64,000 nt of DNA from Flavobacterium sp. CECT 9288 (GCF_918731615.1 NZ_OU957226.1:1054001-1118000), one strand, 5' to 3'. Counted from the first letter of the stretch, positions 8,922 to 19,256 are shown. Numbers and translations are program-made. Notes: generated by a model not told the origin, from the letters alone.

Positions 8922-11390
8922 ATGAAGAAATTTTTCATTTTTACTGCTATTACTCTTGCCAGTCTTGTACCTGTAGAAAATCAGGCTCAATCTAAAAAGG
9001 AGAAAGACAAAAATACCGTTGTAGCACCACCACCAGAAAAAAAACCTGAGTCAGCCATTAAGGATTATGGAAAAGTAATTACAAAAGACGCTCAATCAGA
9101 TGAGGGATTGTTTACGGTGCATAAAGTAGACAAAAAGTATTTTTTTGAAATTCCCAATAAGCTCTTAGATAAAGACATGTTACTAGTGAGTAGATTGTCA
9201 AAACTGCCTTCAAATTTAGGTGGAGGATATGTAAATGCAGGTTCTGAAACGAATGAACAACTCATTGTTTGGCAGCGTTTTCAAGATAAAATTTTGATAA
9301 AACTTAAATCGTTTAATGCGGTTGCTGCCGATAGTTTACCAATAAGCATTTCGGTTAAGGCTAATAATTACGAACCTACACTTTTTGCTTTTGATATTGT
9401 GGCTTTTAGTAAAGACTCTTTGAATACTGTGATTGATGTAACTAAGTTTTACAATACTGATGTTCGTTCTATAAGCGGATTATCAGCAGAAATGAGAGAT
9501 ACTTACAAGGTGAGAAACCTTGATGAATCCCGCAGTTTTATCAATACTATGAAAAGTTTTCCTATGAACATTGAGGTGATTCAAGATTTTACGTATAATG
9601 CTTCAAAACCACCTGTTCAAGTTGATGCTGAAACCATTAGTATTCAAATGAATCAATCGATGATTTTATTGCCAGAAAAGCCCATGCAACCTAGGCTGGC
9701 TGATGATCGTGTGGGATGGTTTACGATGGATCAAATAGACTATGGCAGCGAAGCCTTAAAATCAGATAGTAAAAGATACATTCGCCGCTGGAGATTAGAA
9801 CCTAAAGATCCTGTTGCTTACTCCAAAGGGGAGCTTGTAGAGCCGGTAAAACCAATTGTATATTATCTTGATCCTGCTACTCCTGTAAAGCTTAGAAAGT
9901 ACATCAAGCAAGGAATTGAAGATTGGCAAAAACCATTTGAAACAGCAGGTTTTAAAAATGCAATTATTGCAAAGGATGCTCCAAGCAAAGAAGAAGATCC
10001 TGATTTTAGCCCAGAGGATATTCGTTATTCAGTGATTCGTTACGTAGCAAGTACAACAAGAAATGCTGTTGGACCTAGTGTTTCTGATCCTCGTACTGGA
10101 GAAATTATTGAAAGTGACGTAATTTGGTATCACAATCATTTGCGTTCGTACAGAAATCGTTATTTACTAGAAACAGGTGCAGCAAATCCTTCTGCTCGAA
10201 CATTGAACACTAGTGATGGAGAAATGGGCGAAATGATGCGAATGGTTATTGCGCATGAGGTAGGACATGCACTCGGTTTTCCGCACAATATGGGTGCAAG
10301 TTGCGCATACAATACCGAAAGTTATAGAGACGGAGCTTTTACTCAAAAAAACGGAATTGCAGCAAGTTTGATGGATTATGCTCGATACAATTATATTGCG
10401 CAGCCAGGAGATAAAAATATTCGTTTCATTCGTCAAATGGGTCCTTATGATCATTATGCCACTAACTGGGGGTATCGATACATACCAAACGCTAATTCTC
10501 CAGAGGCTGAAGTTCCAACTTTGGATAAGTGGATTATGGAAAAAGCAGGAGATATAACCTATAAGTTTGGGAGTCAAAGTAGTAGTTTTGATCCTACTTC
10601 ACAAACAGAAGATGTAGGGAATGACGCCATGAAAGCCAGTACTTATGGATTGAAAAATTTACAATATGTTGCAACTCATTTACCTGAGTGGACCAGTGAT
10701 GTGACTAATAATTACGAAGACCTTGATGAGTTATACAAAGAAATGCTAGATGTGTGGGGCAGGTATGTAGGGCATGTTGTTACTAATATAGGTGGAGTGT
10801 ACGAAAGTTATAAAAAACCCAATCAAAAAGGAAGTGTATATAATGTTGTGCCAAAAGAAAAACAAATAGAAGCCATGCAGTGGTTGCAGGCTAATGCATT
10901 TGCTTCTCCTACATGGATTGTTAATGTAAATACCTTAAAAAATCTTGACTATGCTGGATATACAGAGCGTTTTAGAAACATACAAGCTCGTTTTTTAAAT
11001 AGTGTTTTAAGTTTTGAACGTTTAGGCAGGTTGCTAGATGCAGAAATCGTAGGTGCTACAAATTATAAGGCGCTAGATGTTTTCAGTGATATGCGTAAAG
11101 GTATTTGGAAAGAAGCTTCGGCTGGAGCCAATGTTACTATCTACAGACGAAATTTACAAAGAGCCTATATTGAACGAATGGCTTTTTTAATGAAAGAAGA
11201 AATTAAATCAGGACGTCCCTCAGATTATTATAATGTAGCACAATCTGATGTGAGAGCTCTTGTGCGCGGGGAATTAAATGTACTGAAAGCGCTTTTAACT
11301 ACAGCACGCTCTGGTGCTATTTCTGTTGAAACAAAATACCATTATGAGGATAGTATAAAAAGAATAGATCTAATTTTGAATCCAAGATAA
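8922..11390 (+). CDS. Secreted zinc-dependent metalloprotease (DUF5117/DUF4953 type)
   Basis: An 822-residue protein with a signal peptide (MKKFFIFTAITLASLVPVEN, cleavage near Ala-Gln 22-23). It is organised like the Bacteroidota DUF5118-DUF5117-DUF4953 proteins: an N-terminal beta-rich part (40-350), then a metzincin-like catalytic part. The zinc site HEVGHALGFPHN (about 445-456) fits HExxHxxGxxH, and SLMDYARYNYIAQPG downstream supplies a Met-turn. It probably acts in the periplasm or outside the cell. I see no type IX secretion C-terminal signal; the protein ends plainly at IDLILNPR. It stands alone with its own terminator. Confidence 0.88.
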   Translation: MKKFFIFTAITLASLVPVENQAQSKKEKDKNTVVAPPPEKKPESAIKDYGKVITKDAQSDEGLFTVHKVDKKYFFEIPNKLLDKDMLLVSRLSKLPSNLGGGYVNAGSETNEQLIVWQRFQDKILIKLKSFNAVAADSLPISISVKANNYEPTLFAFDIVAFSKDSLNTVIDVTKFYNTDVRSISGLSAEMRDTYKVRNLDESRSFINTMKSFPMNIEVIQDFTYNASKPPVQVDAETISIQMNQSMILLPEKPMQPRLADDRVGWFTMDQIDYGSEALKSDSKRYIRRWRLEPKDPVAYSKGELVEPVKPIVYYLDPATPVKLRKYIKQGIEDWQKPFETAGFKNAIIAKDAPSKEEDPDFSPEDIRYSVIRYVASTTRNAVGPSVSDPRTGEIIESDVIWYHNHLRSYRNRYLLETGAANPSARTLNTSDGEMGEMMRMVIAHEVGHALGFPHNMGASCAYNTESYRDGAFTQKNGIAASLMDYARYNYIAQPGDKNIRFIRQMGPYDHYATNWGYRYIPNANSPEAEVPTLDKWIMEKAGDITYKFGSQSSSFDPTSQTEDVGNDAMKASTYGLKNLQYVATHLPEWTSDVTNNYEDLDELYKEMLDVWGRYVGHVVTNIGGVYESYKKPNQKGSVYNVVPKEKQIEAMQWLQANAFASPTWIVNVNTLKNLDYAGYTERFRNIQARFLNSVLSFERLGRLLDAEIVGATNYKALDVFSDMRKGIWKEASAGANVTIYRRNLQRAYIERMAFLMKEEIKSGRPSDYYNVAQSDVRALVRGELNVLKALLTTARSGAISVETKYHYEDSIKRIDLILNPR

Positions 11391-11421
11391 GTCTAGGTGT
11401 CCTTTCCTAGATTTTAAAATT

Positions 11422-11453
11422 TGCCTCCAGATGTTTTTTTACATTTGGAGGCA
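11422..11453 (+). terminator. Terminator of the zinc protease gene
   Basis: TGCCTCCA..ATGT / ACAT..TGGAGGCA hairpin with an all-T loop, followed by seven T. Confidence 0.8.
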
Positions 11454-11644
11454 TTTTTTTAGACATTTACTCTTTAGAATCTTAGTTGATATTTTCTTGT
11501 ATTTAATTCAATTTTGGAGTTTAGTCGTGTTTTGAGGCAGATTTTGCGCAGTCTTTTAAGAAAAAAACAAATAATTTTTGGATATTAGTGTTATAAATCC
11601 AGTTTTTTCTTTGTAAATTTCCAAGTAAATCAAAATCTTTTCAA

Positions 11645-13975
11645 ATGAAAGTTTACCCTACGCCTGAAAATGAAATTGAACGCCTTAAAGTACTCCATGA
11701 ATACGCAATTTTAGATACTATTTCAGAGAAAGAATATGAGGCTATTACGCAACTTGCTTCTTATATATGTGGAGTTCCAATAGCTCTGGTGAGTTTAATT
11801 GATAAAGACAGACAATGGTTTAAAGCTAGTGTAGGGCTGGATGCAAGTGAGACATCTCGAGAAGATTCTTTTTGTCAATATACCATCATGAATAATCATG
11901 TCTTTGAGGTAGAAAATGCAACTGAGCATGAGCTTTTCTTTGACAATCCATTAGTGTTAGGTGATCCTAACATAAGGTTTTATGCGGGTGCTCCATTACT
12001 CAATAAAAACGGTTTTGTGATGGGTTCACTTTGTGTTATTGATACAGAACCTAAAAAATTAAATGAAGAACAAAAAAATGCTTTACAACTTTTAGCCAAT
12101 CAAGTGGTAGCATTATTAGATTCTAGAAAGACAAATTTAGAATATCTAGATTCTCAAAAAGAATTGCAAAACTTTATAGATCTCTCAAAGGATTTGGTTT
12201 GTATAGCAAATCTAAACGGCCTTTTTTATAAAGTAAACCCGGCATTTACAAAAGTTTTAGGATTTGAAAAACAAGAGCTAGAAGGAAAACCTTTTATAGA
12301 TTTTGTTCATCCTGAGGATGTGCAATCAACACTTGATGAGGTAGGAAAACTTGCTGATTTAAAGCAGACAGTGAGTTTTGAAAATAGGTTTAGAACTAAA
12401 GATGGATCATATATAAATTTGAGTTGGAACACTTCACCAGATCCAGAAACAGGAAATTTATACGCAATTGCTAGAAATGTTCAAAAAGAAAAGCTTGCAG
12501 AACAGCATCTAAAAGAAGTGAATTATTTACTTGAGGAGTCTCAGCAAATTGCTAAAATTGGAAGTTGGAATTATAGTTTAGTTTCTAAAAATCTAATTTG
12601 GTCAGATGAGCATTATCGTATTTTTGAAATGGATGCTATGCCCACTGATGCGCTAGTTGCAAAGTTTAGAACATTAGTACATCAGGATGATTTAATTATG
12701 TTAGATAGTGTTATAGAAGAGGTTTCAAGAACAGGAAAAAAGTTTAAAATAAACTACAGACTAGTTTTTCCTGATGAAAGGGTAAAATACATTCTAGCGA
12801 TGGGGGAGCCTGTTATGGATGCCAATGAAACTATTATTGCACTGAATGGTGTGGTACAAGACGTTACCGAAATAACTGTAGCTGAGCAAAATTTAAACGA
12901 AAAGGCCAAAGAAATAAAAGATATAAGAGCTGCACTTGATGAAGCTGCAATTGTTTCAATATCTGATAGAAAAGGTAAACTAACATTTGTTAATGATAAT
13001 TTTTGTGCGGTTTCAAAGTTTGACAGACCAGAGTTATTAGGCTTTGAGCAACCTAATATGGCTACTTTTTTTGAAACTGAAATGGGAATGCAAATATTAG
13101 AGAATATCTACAGTGGTACAACCTGGAAAGGGGAGTTAAAACATAAAGCAAAGGACGGTAGCTACTATTGGGAAAATAAAACTATTGTTCCGTTTTTAAA
13201 TAATAAAGGAATTCCATACCAATACATTTCAATAGGGACTGATATTACCGATAGAAAGAATGCCGAAGAAAATTTAATAGCTGCTCTTGATAGTTTAGAA
13301 AAGAAGAATAGAGAGCTAGATGAATATGCTCATGTAGTGTCTCATGATTTAAAGTCACCTTTAAGAGCTATTTACAACCTCTCTGAATGGATTGTTGAGG
13401 ACATGCCTGATATGCCACAAAAAGTAAAAGGAAATTTTGATTTACTGCGTCGTAGAGTTTCCAGGATGGAAAATTTAATTAATGGCGTTCTTGAATATTC
13501 AAAAATTGGTCGTTTGGAAATTGAAAAAGAAAGTATTGATATTAATGAGCTTTTAGAACAATTAATAGACTCAATAGTGCCAGATAATTTTGAAGTTACC
13601 ATTGGGACAAACTTTCCTATTGTACTTGCCGAAAGGATTTTATTGCAACAAGTATTTACGAACTTAATTAGTAATGCTGTGAAATACAATGATAAACCAA
13701 AAGGGAAAATACATTGCTCCTACAAATCTTTGAAGGATTATCATCAATTTACTGTAAAAGATAACGGACCAGGTATTGCAGAGGCTTATCAGCAAAAAGT
13801 ATTCAAGGTGTTTCAAACTATAGAAGCTCGTGATGTAAAGGAAAGCACCGGAATAGGATTAGCAATAGTTAAAAAAATTGTGGAAGAAAAAGGCGGTGTC
13901 ATATATATTGACAGCAAAGAAGGTGAAGGCTGTAGCTTTATATTAACCATTCCTAAATGCCAACATGTAAGTTAA
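11645..13975 (+). CDS. Cytoplasmic GAF-PAS histidine kinase
   Basis: A 776-residue hybrid sensor without membrane segments. Order of domains: GAF (about 20-160, with LVSLIDKDRQWFKASVGL and FCQYTI), three PAS/PAC units (about 168-285, 290-415, 420-545, each ending near an RNVQKE, VVQDVTE or IGTDITDRK motif), HisKA (YAHVVSHDLKSPLRAI, His near 566), then HATPase_c with an N-box (NLISNAVKYND), a G1 box (DNGPGIAE) and a G2 box (STGIGLAIVKKI). The GAF start resembles kinases that sense small ligands or redox. No response regulator gene adjoins it, so it is an orphan whose partner lies elsewhere. Confidence 0.92.
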   Translation: MKVYPTPENEIERLKVLHEYAILDTISEKEYEAITQLASYICGVPIALVSLIDKDRQWFKASVGLDASETSREDSFCQYTIMNNHVFEVENATEHELFFDNPLVLGDPNIRFYAGAPLLNKNGFVMGSLCVIDTEPKKLNEEQKNALQLLANQVVALLDSRKTNLEYLDSQKELQNFIDLSKDLVCIANLNGLFYKVNPAFTKVLGFEKQELEGKPFIDFVHPEDVQSTLDEVGKLADLKQTVSFENRFRTKDGSYINLSWNTSPDPETGNLYAIARNVQKEKLAEQHLKEVNYLLEESQQIAKIGSWNYSLVSKNLIWSDEHYRIFEMDAMPTDALVAKFRTLVHQDDLIMLDSVIEEVSRTGKKFKINYRLVFPDERVKYILAMGEPVMDANETIIALNGVVQDVTEITVAEQNLNEKAKEIKDIRAALDEAAIVSISDRKGKLTFVNDNFCAVSKFDRPELLGFEQPNMATFFETEMGMQILENIYSGTTWKGELKHKAKDGSYYWENKTIVPFLNNKGIPYQYISIGTDITDRKNAEENLIAALDSLEKKNRELDEYAHVVSHDLKSPLRAIYNLSEWIVEDMPDMPQKVKGNFDLLRRRVSRMENLINGVLEYSKIGRLEIEKESIDINELLEQLIDSIVPDNFEVTIGTNFPIVLAERILLQQVFTNLISNAVKYNDKPKGKIHCSYKSLKDYHQFTVKDNGPGIAEAYQQKVFKVFQTIEARDVKESTGIGLAIVKKIVEEKGGVIYIDSKEGEGCSFILTIPKCQHVS

Positions 13976-14007
13976 AACCAATTTAATTTATCAATAAACA
14001 TGGAATT

Positions 14008-15426
14008 TTACAGTTTTGAAAATTGATTTTCAAAATGTGCAAAGCGTTTGTCAAGATCCAGAAGCAATTGTTTTTTTACAGCCTCTTCTTTAATAAAACT
14101 AAAGTTAATGCTGTTGTAAACGTATTGCTTGATGTCTTTGTACGTAACTTGTTTGTATCTTTTGGCTAATAAAACATATTGCTCAGTCATATTAGTACGC
14201 AAAATACCTGCATCATCTGTGCTAATTACTATTGGAACACCAAATTTTTTATATAAAATAAACGGATGACGCTCTTCTTTAACTTTTAAAATAAATTCGT
14301 TACTCACTAAATTGATTTCTACAGGAATATTTTTAGAAGCCATGTGTTGTAATAATTTATAAGAGTCTTTTTCATAAGCTATATCCACTCCGTGACCTAT
14401 TCTTTGGGCGCCAGCAGTTTTAATTGCTGCTTCAATATGCCATGTTAATTCTTCGGGTTGTACAAGCCCAAGGGTAAGTTCTCCAGCGTGCATGGTATAT
14501 TTTACATTGGGAAAACGAGAACTACAATATTTAAACATTAACATGTGCAAACCATAATCTTTCATAGAGGTTTCTCCGTCCTCAGGAGAGACTATATTTA
14601 CGCCAGCCATCAATTTGCTCTCGTTTGCAGAGATAAATGCAATCACTATGTTTTTAAATAAATCAACAGGTTCCATAAAACGCAACACAAAATTTTGATA
14701 ACGCATGGTAAATTGTGGATCGTCAATTTTTAATTCGTTGTGTAATTTAGCAACAAAATTAGTATTGAAGTTTTTAGCATATAGTTCAGCATCTCTTTTT
14801 TGGTAAATGATAAAAAGAGAATCTAATGTTTTGAGTATTGCCTTTTCATCTTTGGTTGCAGCCAATTGTCTTAATCTTGAATTGAATTTTACTAAATCAT
14901 CGGTTTGTAGTGTATTGGGAATTGTGGACAATTGCGTTTCAATATAACTCACATTTTCGGCTATAGCTCTTTTTTTAAGCTCTAATAATCCTGCTGCAAA
15001 ATTACCTTGAATTGCCGGTTCGAATTTCATAAATGATTCAAAAAATAATTTATCCGAAGGATAATCTACATAGTTATAATCTTTAATAGACCATTTTTGC
15101 ATTATTTTTTGTTTGTATGCATCCAGAGTACCATTTGCCTTGAGCGCAGAAAATAAGGACCAGTTTCCTGAATTTTCTTTTACTTTTCTCACGTCCATGG
15201 TTTCTGTGTTGAGGTAGAAATCCTCTTTTATGGCGTGTTGCAATAAGGGTTCGGCATAAATTGATCCTGAGAAATGGTGGTGTAAATCCCCACCTTTAGG
15301 CATTTGCGAAAAAAAAGCAGTAAGTTCTACTTCATTATTTCTTATTTTTTCAAAGTAAGTATCAGCGTTTTGTGCGTAAACAGTGTTTAAGAGAAATGCA
15401 ACTAATAGGGTATATACTAATTTCAT
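14008..15426 (-). CDS. Exported adenosine deaminase-like enzyme
   Basis: A 472-residue metal-dependent deaminase of the adenosine/AMP deaminase family. It has a signal peptide (MKLVYTLLVAFLLNTVYAQ). Zinc ligands and active-site motifs appear in order: PKGGDLHHHFSGSI (about 44-57), TMHAGE (about 314-319), AQRIGHGVDIAYE (about 340-352) and VISTDDAGILR (about 397-407). About 130 residues separate the first motif from the barrel core, as in the secreted ADGF-like branch. It probably deaminates extracytoplasmic adenosine to inosine for nucleoside salvage. It has its own promoter with a ~105-base leader. Confidence 0.9.
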   Translation of the reverse strand: MKLVYTLLVAFLLNTVYAQNADTYFEKIRNNEVELTAFFSQMPKGGDLHHHFSGSIYAEPLLQHAIKEDFYLNTETMDVRKVKENSGNWSLFSALKANGTLDAYKQKIMQKWSIKDYNYVDYPSDKLFFESFMKFEPAIQGNFAAGLLELKKRAIAENVSYIETQLSTIPNTLQTDDLVKFNSRLRQLAATKDEKAILKTLDSLFIIYQKRDAELYAKNFNTNFVAKLHNELKIDDPQFTMRYQNFVLRFMEPVDLFKNIVIAFISANESKLMAGVNIVSPEDGETSMKDYGLHMLMFKYCSSRFPNVKYTMHAGELTLGLVQPEELTWHIEAAIKTAGAQRIGHGVDIAYEKDSYKLLQHMASKNIPVEINLVSNEFILKVKEERHPFILYKKFGVPIVISTDDAGILRTNMTEQYVLLAKRYKQVTYKDIKQYVYNSINFSFIKEEAVKKQLLLDLDKRFAHFENQFSKL

Positions 15427-15493
15427 ATTTTTTAATTAAAGCTTAGGTAATGTCCTGACTTCCTGAAAAAGAAAATGGTTGAAGAAAGCCGTT

Positions 15494-15541
15494 CTTAAAA
15501 ATGTTTCTATTTTTAAGGGAATGTAATAGTTTGCAAAAATA
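15494..15541 (-). promoter_or_regulatory. Promoter and leader hairpin of the adenosine deaminase gene
   Basis: TATTTTTG on the minus strand (15534-15541) is an exact -7 box. The leader then contains CTTAAAAAT-N6-ATTTTTAAG (15494-15517), a 9-bp stem, well before the ATG at 15426. A long structured leader is unusual here; it could affect mRNA stability or regulation. Confidence 0.45.
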
Positions 15542-15594
15542 AGCATTTTCATTATCTGTTTTGGCTACTGATAAAAAAGTTTATTTTGAGTACT

Positions 15595-16173
15595 TTATTG
15601 CAACTCAAAAACTAATTTTTCTAAAAAAGTATTGTTTAATTTTTTAGTCATTTTACTTTTTTTCTTGTTCCAATTTTGATAATAATTTTTGTTAGATAGA
15701 TAAGCTTCAATTCCACTTTTGAATTCATCAAGAGAAAATGAATACCCATTTATTTCATTTTTTCCAATGGTATAATTTTTAGTTGTTTTGTCAAATGGAA
15801 TAGTATTTTTATAAATAACATTGTTTTTATAAATTGGCATTTCACCTTCATTGCCAGCACCTAGAATTACCATTTTTCTATTTTGGTTTCGTGAAAAGAA
15901 AAATACTTCTTCTTGACCAATCCTATACTCGGCCCATCTTGAAGCACAAGTCCAGTCTTTAAACTTTTGGATTCTAAATATTTTGTATTTGGAGTTTCCT
16001 TTATGAAACATCGAAAATTGAACAATGATATTATTTTTTTCAACGTTAATAATTGTACCATTACCAATAAATTCTGCATTGTCAATTAATTCAGATAAAA
16101 TTAACGGTCTATATTTTGCTTGACAAATGTTGTTAAAAAACACAAGTAATAAAATAATTGTTGCTTTTTTCAT
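15595..16173 (-). CDS. Exported protein of unknown function
   Basis: A 192-residue protein with a clear signal peptide (MKKATIILLLVFFNNICQA). The mature part is rich in Lys, Asn and aromatic residues, has a single Cys (DWTCASRW), and shows alternating beta-strand-like stretches. I do not recognise a family; the pattern FIGNGTIINVEKNNIIVQFS with RIGQEEVFFF resembles small secreted beta-barrel domains that report a cost or response of a signal, but this is weak. It starts 8 bases after the flavoprotein stop on the same strand, so it is probably co-transcribed, although no functional link is apparent. Confidence 0.75.
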   Translation of the reverse strand: MKKATIILLLVFFNNICQAKYRPLILSELIDNAEFIGNGTIINVEKNNIIVQFSMFHKGNSKYKIFRIQKFKDWTCASRWAEYRIGQEEVFFFSRNQNRKMVILGAGNEGEMPIYKNNVIYKNTIPFDKTTKNYTIGKNEINGYSFSLDEFKSGIEAYLSNKNYYQNWNKKKSKMTKKLNNTFLEKLVFELQ

Positions 16174-16181
16174 GGAGTAGT

Positions 16182-17426
16182 TTATTTAGATTTCATAATG
16201 GCTTCGGCTGCAAGTCTACCTGTTTTCATAGCGGCATTTATAGACCCATTGAGTAAGTTATCTCCACAAAGAAATACATTTTCGGATAATTTAAGTTCTT
16301 CATTAGATAGTTTATTTCGAACCGATTCTTGGTTAGGCAATGCATATTCTATTTGGTATGATTTAATCATTTTCCAAGATTCAACTTGGTTGCCATACCA
16401 TTGTTTCAATTCTCGTTTCATGTTTTCCGCCAGAGTATTTTCGTCAACAGTAGGGATACCATTGTAGGAAACGGAAATAAGTATTTTACCTTGTGGAGCG
16501 TATGCCTTAGACACATTAGTCATTACGGTCATGTTATTTACCCATTTTTTATGAGTAGCAGCATTGAGAACAACGACTGCTTTGTTTGTGGGAGCTTTTT
16601 CGGCCACAAAGTAGATGTTGGTTACTTGCTGTGATTGCATTTTTTGATTTGGAAAATGCGTTTTAGTTAAAGCATTTGCTTGAGTAGCCAATAAAATTTG
16701 GTTGGCTTCAAATACTTTTCCATCATCACTTGTTACTGTATTGCTATCTACTTTTGTTACTTTAGTATTGTATAATATACTGCCTTCAGGGAGCATTTTT
16801 ACTAATTGTTTCGGGATTTCTTCCATGCCTAACTCAGGTACGGCAACATCACCATCTGAAAACATTTTCATCACAAAATCAAACATTCTGCTAGAAGTTT
16901 TTAAGTCGTTTTCGAGAAAAATCCCGGATAGGAAGGGAGCATAAAAACGTTCTATCATTTTTGAACTAAAACCATATTCTTTTAATTGCTGTAAAGTAGT
17001 TTGTTCTTTTTGTTCAAAAATAGCTTCAATAGTTTGTTTTTGAAGTTTGTTTTTGAGCCACAACGTATTCAGTTTGTCTTTTATAGATCCCACAGGTGCA
17101 AATAGTGTTGCTAGTGTTGCAGATGGTCTTCTAAAAGGATCAGCAATTTCAAAGCTCCCCTTGTCATAGAGTACAGTAGCACCTGGTAGCATTTTCTTTA
17201 GATTCAAGGATTTATAATCCAGCAAAGCTTTCGTTTCTGGATAAGCAGTCAATAAAACCTGAAAACCTCTATCAAAAAGGAAACCGTCTTTTGAATCTGT
17301 TTTTATTCTTCCTCCTGCGCGATCACTACTTTCTAAAATCAGTACTTTTCTACCTTGACGGTGTAAATAAACCGCTGCTGTTAATCCTGATATTCCTGCT
17401 CCTATAATTACAACGTCTTGTTTCAT
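16182..17426 (-). CDS. FAD-dependent amine oxidase/desaturase-like oxidoreductase
   Basis: A 414-residue flavoprotein. The N-terminus DVVIIGAGISGLTAAVYLHR (4-23) is a Rossmann FAD-binding fold, followed by the GGRIKTD motif that marks amine oxidase, phytoene desaturase and protoporphyrinogen oxidase relatives. The C-terminal FAD contact is FLCGDNLLNGSINAAMKTGRLAAEAI. The substrate cannot be assigned; the family also includes many uncharacterised bacterial oxidoreductases. It probably heads a two-gene unit with the exported protein downstream. The promoter box is at 17443-17450. Confidence 0.85.
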   Translation of the reverse strand: MKQDVVIIGAGISGLTAAVYLHRQGRKVLILESSDRAGGRIKTDSKDGFLFDRGFQVLLTAYPETKALLDYKSLNLKKMLPGATVLYDKGSFEIADPFRRPSATLATLFAPVGSIKDKLNTLWLKNKLQKQTIEAIFEQKEQTTLQQLKEYGFSSKMIERFYAPFLSGIFLENDLKTSSRMFDFVMKMFSDGDVAVPELGMEEIPKQLVKMLPEGSILYNTKVTKVDSNTVTSDDGKVFEANQILLATQANALTKTHFPNQKMQSQQVTNIYFVAEKAPTNKAVVVLNAATHKKWVNNMTVMTNVSKAYAPQGKILISVSYNGIPTVDENTLAENMKRELKQWYGNQVESWKMIKSYQIEYALPNQESVRNKLSNEELKLSENVFLCGDNLLNGSINAAMKTGRLAAEAIMKSK

Positions 17427-17442
17427 GATTTAAATTTAGACA

Positions 17443-17450
17443 AAAATAAT
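17443..17450 (-). promoter_or_regulatory. Promoter -7 box of the flavoprotein gene
   Basis: TATTTTTG on the minus strand, 16 bases before the ATG at 17426; exact TAnnTTTG match. Confidence 0.5.
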
Positions 17451-17490
17451 TCAATTAAATTGTATTTTACTCTTGCAAATAAGATGATTT

Positions 17491-18732
17491 TTATTCAGAA
17501 TAATCTAAGTCAGTGTCAAAAGTTTCTTTAAGTTTAAAAAGCGCTACTAATGCAATAATTGAGAGTAATGTACCCACCACCATAGCCGCAAGGATAATAT
17601 TTCCATTAAAAAAACGGTCTCTAAAAAAACTATAAACGAGTAAGATCACAGGGAGAGATCCTCTAACAAAATTAGGAACTGTTGTAGTTACTGTTGCCCG
17701 AATATTAGTGCCAAATTGTTCTGCAGCAATTGTTACAAATAAAACCCAATATCCTACAGAAAATCCCATCAAAAAACACAATCCATAAAAGACCGTTGTA
17801 GATACACTAAAGGCGTTTAAGAAAATAAATACCATGATTAAATTTAAAAGTAGAAAAATAGACATCACAATTTTTCTGCTTTTTAACCACTGACTCATTA
17901 ATCCACTGGCAATATCACCAAAAACGAGTCCGCCATAACACCAAGCAATAGCTTTACCAGCTGCAATTGTTTCGTAATCTTGTACTCCAAGAGCTTTTGC
18001 AAATTCTGGCGAAAAAGTAATTAGCACTCCTACCAAAAACCACAACGGAATTCCAATAAGAATGCATTGTAAGTATTTGTAAAATCTAGTTTTATTGGAA
18101 AACAAAGACAGGAAATCGCCTTTTTTTTCGTTGCTTTTATGTACTTCTTGAAACATTTTTGATTCTGAAATTTTAATTCTTAAAAAAAGAAGTAACAATC
18201 CTAAAATTCCACCCGCATAATAGCACAAGCGCCAATCTTGAAAAACTTGGTACACTAAATACGCAGCTACAGCTCCCGAAACACCTACAGAGGCTACAAT
18301 CATAGTACCATAGCCTCTTTTTTCTTTTGGTAAACTTTCAGTAACTAAGGTAATTCCCGCGCCTAATTCTCCGGCAAGGCCAATGCCAGCAATTAATCTC
18401 CAAAAAGCATATCCATCTACTGTGGTGACCATACCATTAGCAATATTTGCAACAGAATACATGATTATAGAGCCAAATAAAACAGAAATCCGTCCTTTTT
18501 TATCACCAAGAATGCCCCAAAGAATTCCTCCAAAAAGCATCCCAAACATTTGCATGCTTATCAAATATTCACCTTGGTTACGAATGGCATCTCCTGTAAT
18601 TCCTAAATCAATAAGGCTATCTGTTCGAACAATTCCAAAAAGTAATAAGTCATAAATATCTACAAAATAGCCTAAGGCTGCCACAATAACAGCTGCATTT
18701 AGTATTCGAGTTGGTTTTTCTGTTGCTATCAT
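17491..18732 (-). CDS. MFS transporter, metabolite:H+ symporter type
   Basis: A 413-residue protein with about twelve hydrophobic segments. The loop GDKKGRISVLFGSIIMY matches the conserved MFS loop 2-3 motif (GxxxDrxGRR), and the N-terminal half has the D-x-YD-L-L pattern (YFVDIYDLLLFG) of the sialate/aromatic-acid and sugar-acid symporters. It is probably an inner-membrane importer of an organic acid. Its ATG overlaps the stop of the upstream GNAT gene (ATGA), so the two are translationally coupled. The flavoprotein gene lies 64 bases downstream with its own promoter. Confidence 0.87.
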   Translation of the reverse strand: MIATEKPTRILNAAVIVAALGYFVDIYDLLLFGIVRTDSLIDLGITGDAIRNQGEYLISMQMFGMLFGGILWGILGDKKGRISVLFGSIIMYSVANIANGMVTTVDGYAFWRLIAGIGLAGELGAGITLVTESLPKEKRGYGTMIVASVGVSGAVAAYLVYQVFQDWRLCYYAGGILGLLLLFLRIKISESKMFQEVHKSNEKKGDFLSLFSNKTRFYKYLQCILIGIPLWFLVGVLITFSPEFAKALGVQDYETIAAGKAIAWCYGGLVFGDIASGLMSQWLKSRKIVMSIFLLLNLIMVFIFLNAFSVSTTVFYGLCFLMGFSVGYWVLFVTIAAEQFGTNIRATVTTTVPNFVRGSLPVILLVYSFFRDRFFNGNIILAAMVVGTLLSIIALVALFKLKETFDTDLDYSE

Positions 18733-19256
18733 GCTTGTTTTATTTTCAATTGCATTAATAAGTCAGTTTGTTGTTCTTCACCCATTAAAAAAATGTGTTT
18801 GTCAAATTCAATAAATCCATTTTTTCTATAGAATTGCAATGCTCTATGATTTTCCTTCCAAACGCCTAACCAAATGTAATTGACCTGCTTTTCATGACCC
18901 ATTTGTAATGCAAAATCAAATAATTGTTGGCCAATATTTTTTCCGTGATAGGATTGTAATACATAAATTCTGTGTATTTCAAGCGCATTCGTATCTTGTG
19001 GCTCTGTTTGAGCATCGCCAGTATTTAACTTGAGATAACCCACAACTTCATTATTCAAAAAAGCAATAAAAAATTCCGATGAGGGATGTTTTAACTCTTT
19101 TGTTAATTGTTCAATATTTAATTTTTCTGTAATGTAAGAATTAATATTTTCGGGGGTATTGACAGCTGCGAATGTTTCAGTAAAGGTTTGTATGCTTATT
19201 TTTTGTAACAGCGAAAGGTCTTTTAATGTGGCTTTTTTTATTTGGATATTGTGCAT
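18729..19256 (-). CDS. GNAT-family N-acetyltransferase
   Basis: A 175-residue acetyl-CoA-dependent acyltransferase from the ATG at 19256 (MHNIQIKKATLKDLSLL). Motif A is IHRIYVLQSYHGKNIGQQLF (Q/RxxGxG/A-like, here YHGKNIG), and the C-terminal WLGVWKENHRALQFYRKNGF is the GNAT motif B. I set aside the longer ATG at 19331 because a -7 box (19278-19285) lies between them and because the family begins at the I-K-A-T strand. The substrate is unknown. It is the first gene of a unit with the MFS transporter. Confidence 0.88.
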   Translation of the reverse strand: MHNIQIKKATLKDLSLLQKISIQTFTETFAAVNTPENINSYITEKLNIEQLTKELKHPSSEFFIAFLNNEVVGYLKLNTGDAQTEPQDTNALEIHRIYVLQSYHGKNIGQQLFDFALQMGHEKQVNYIWLGVWKENHRALQFYRKNGFIEFDKHIFLMGEEQQTDLLMQLKIKQA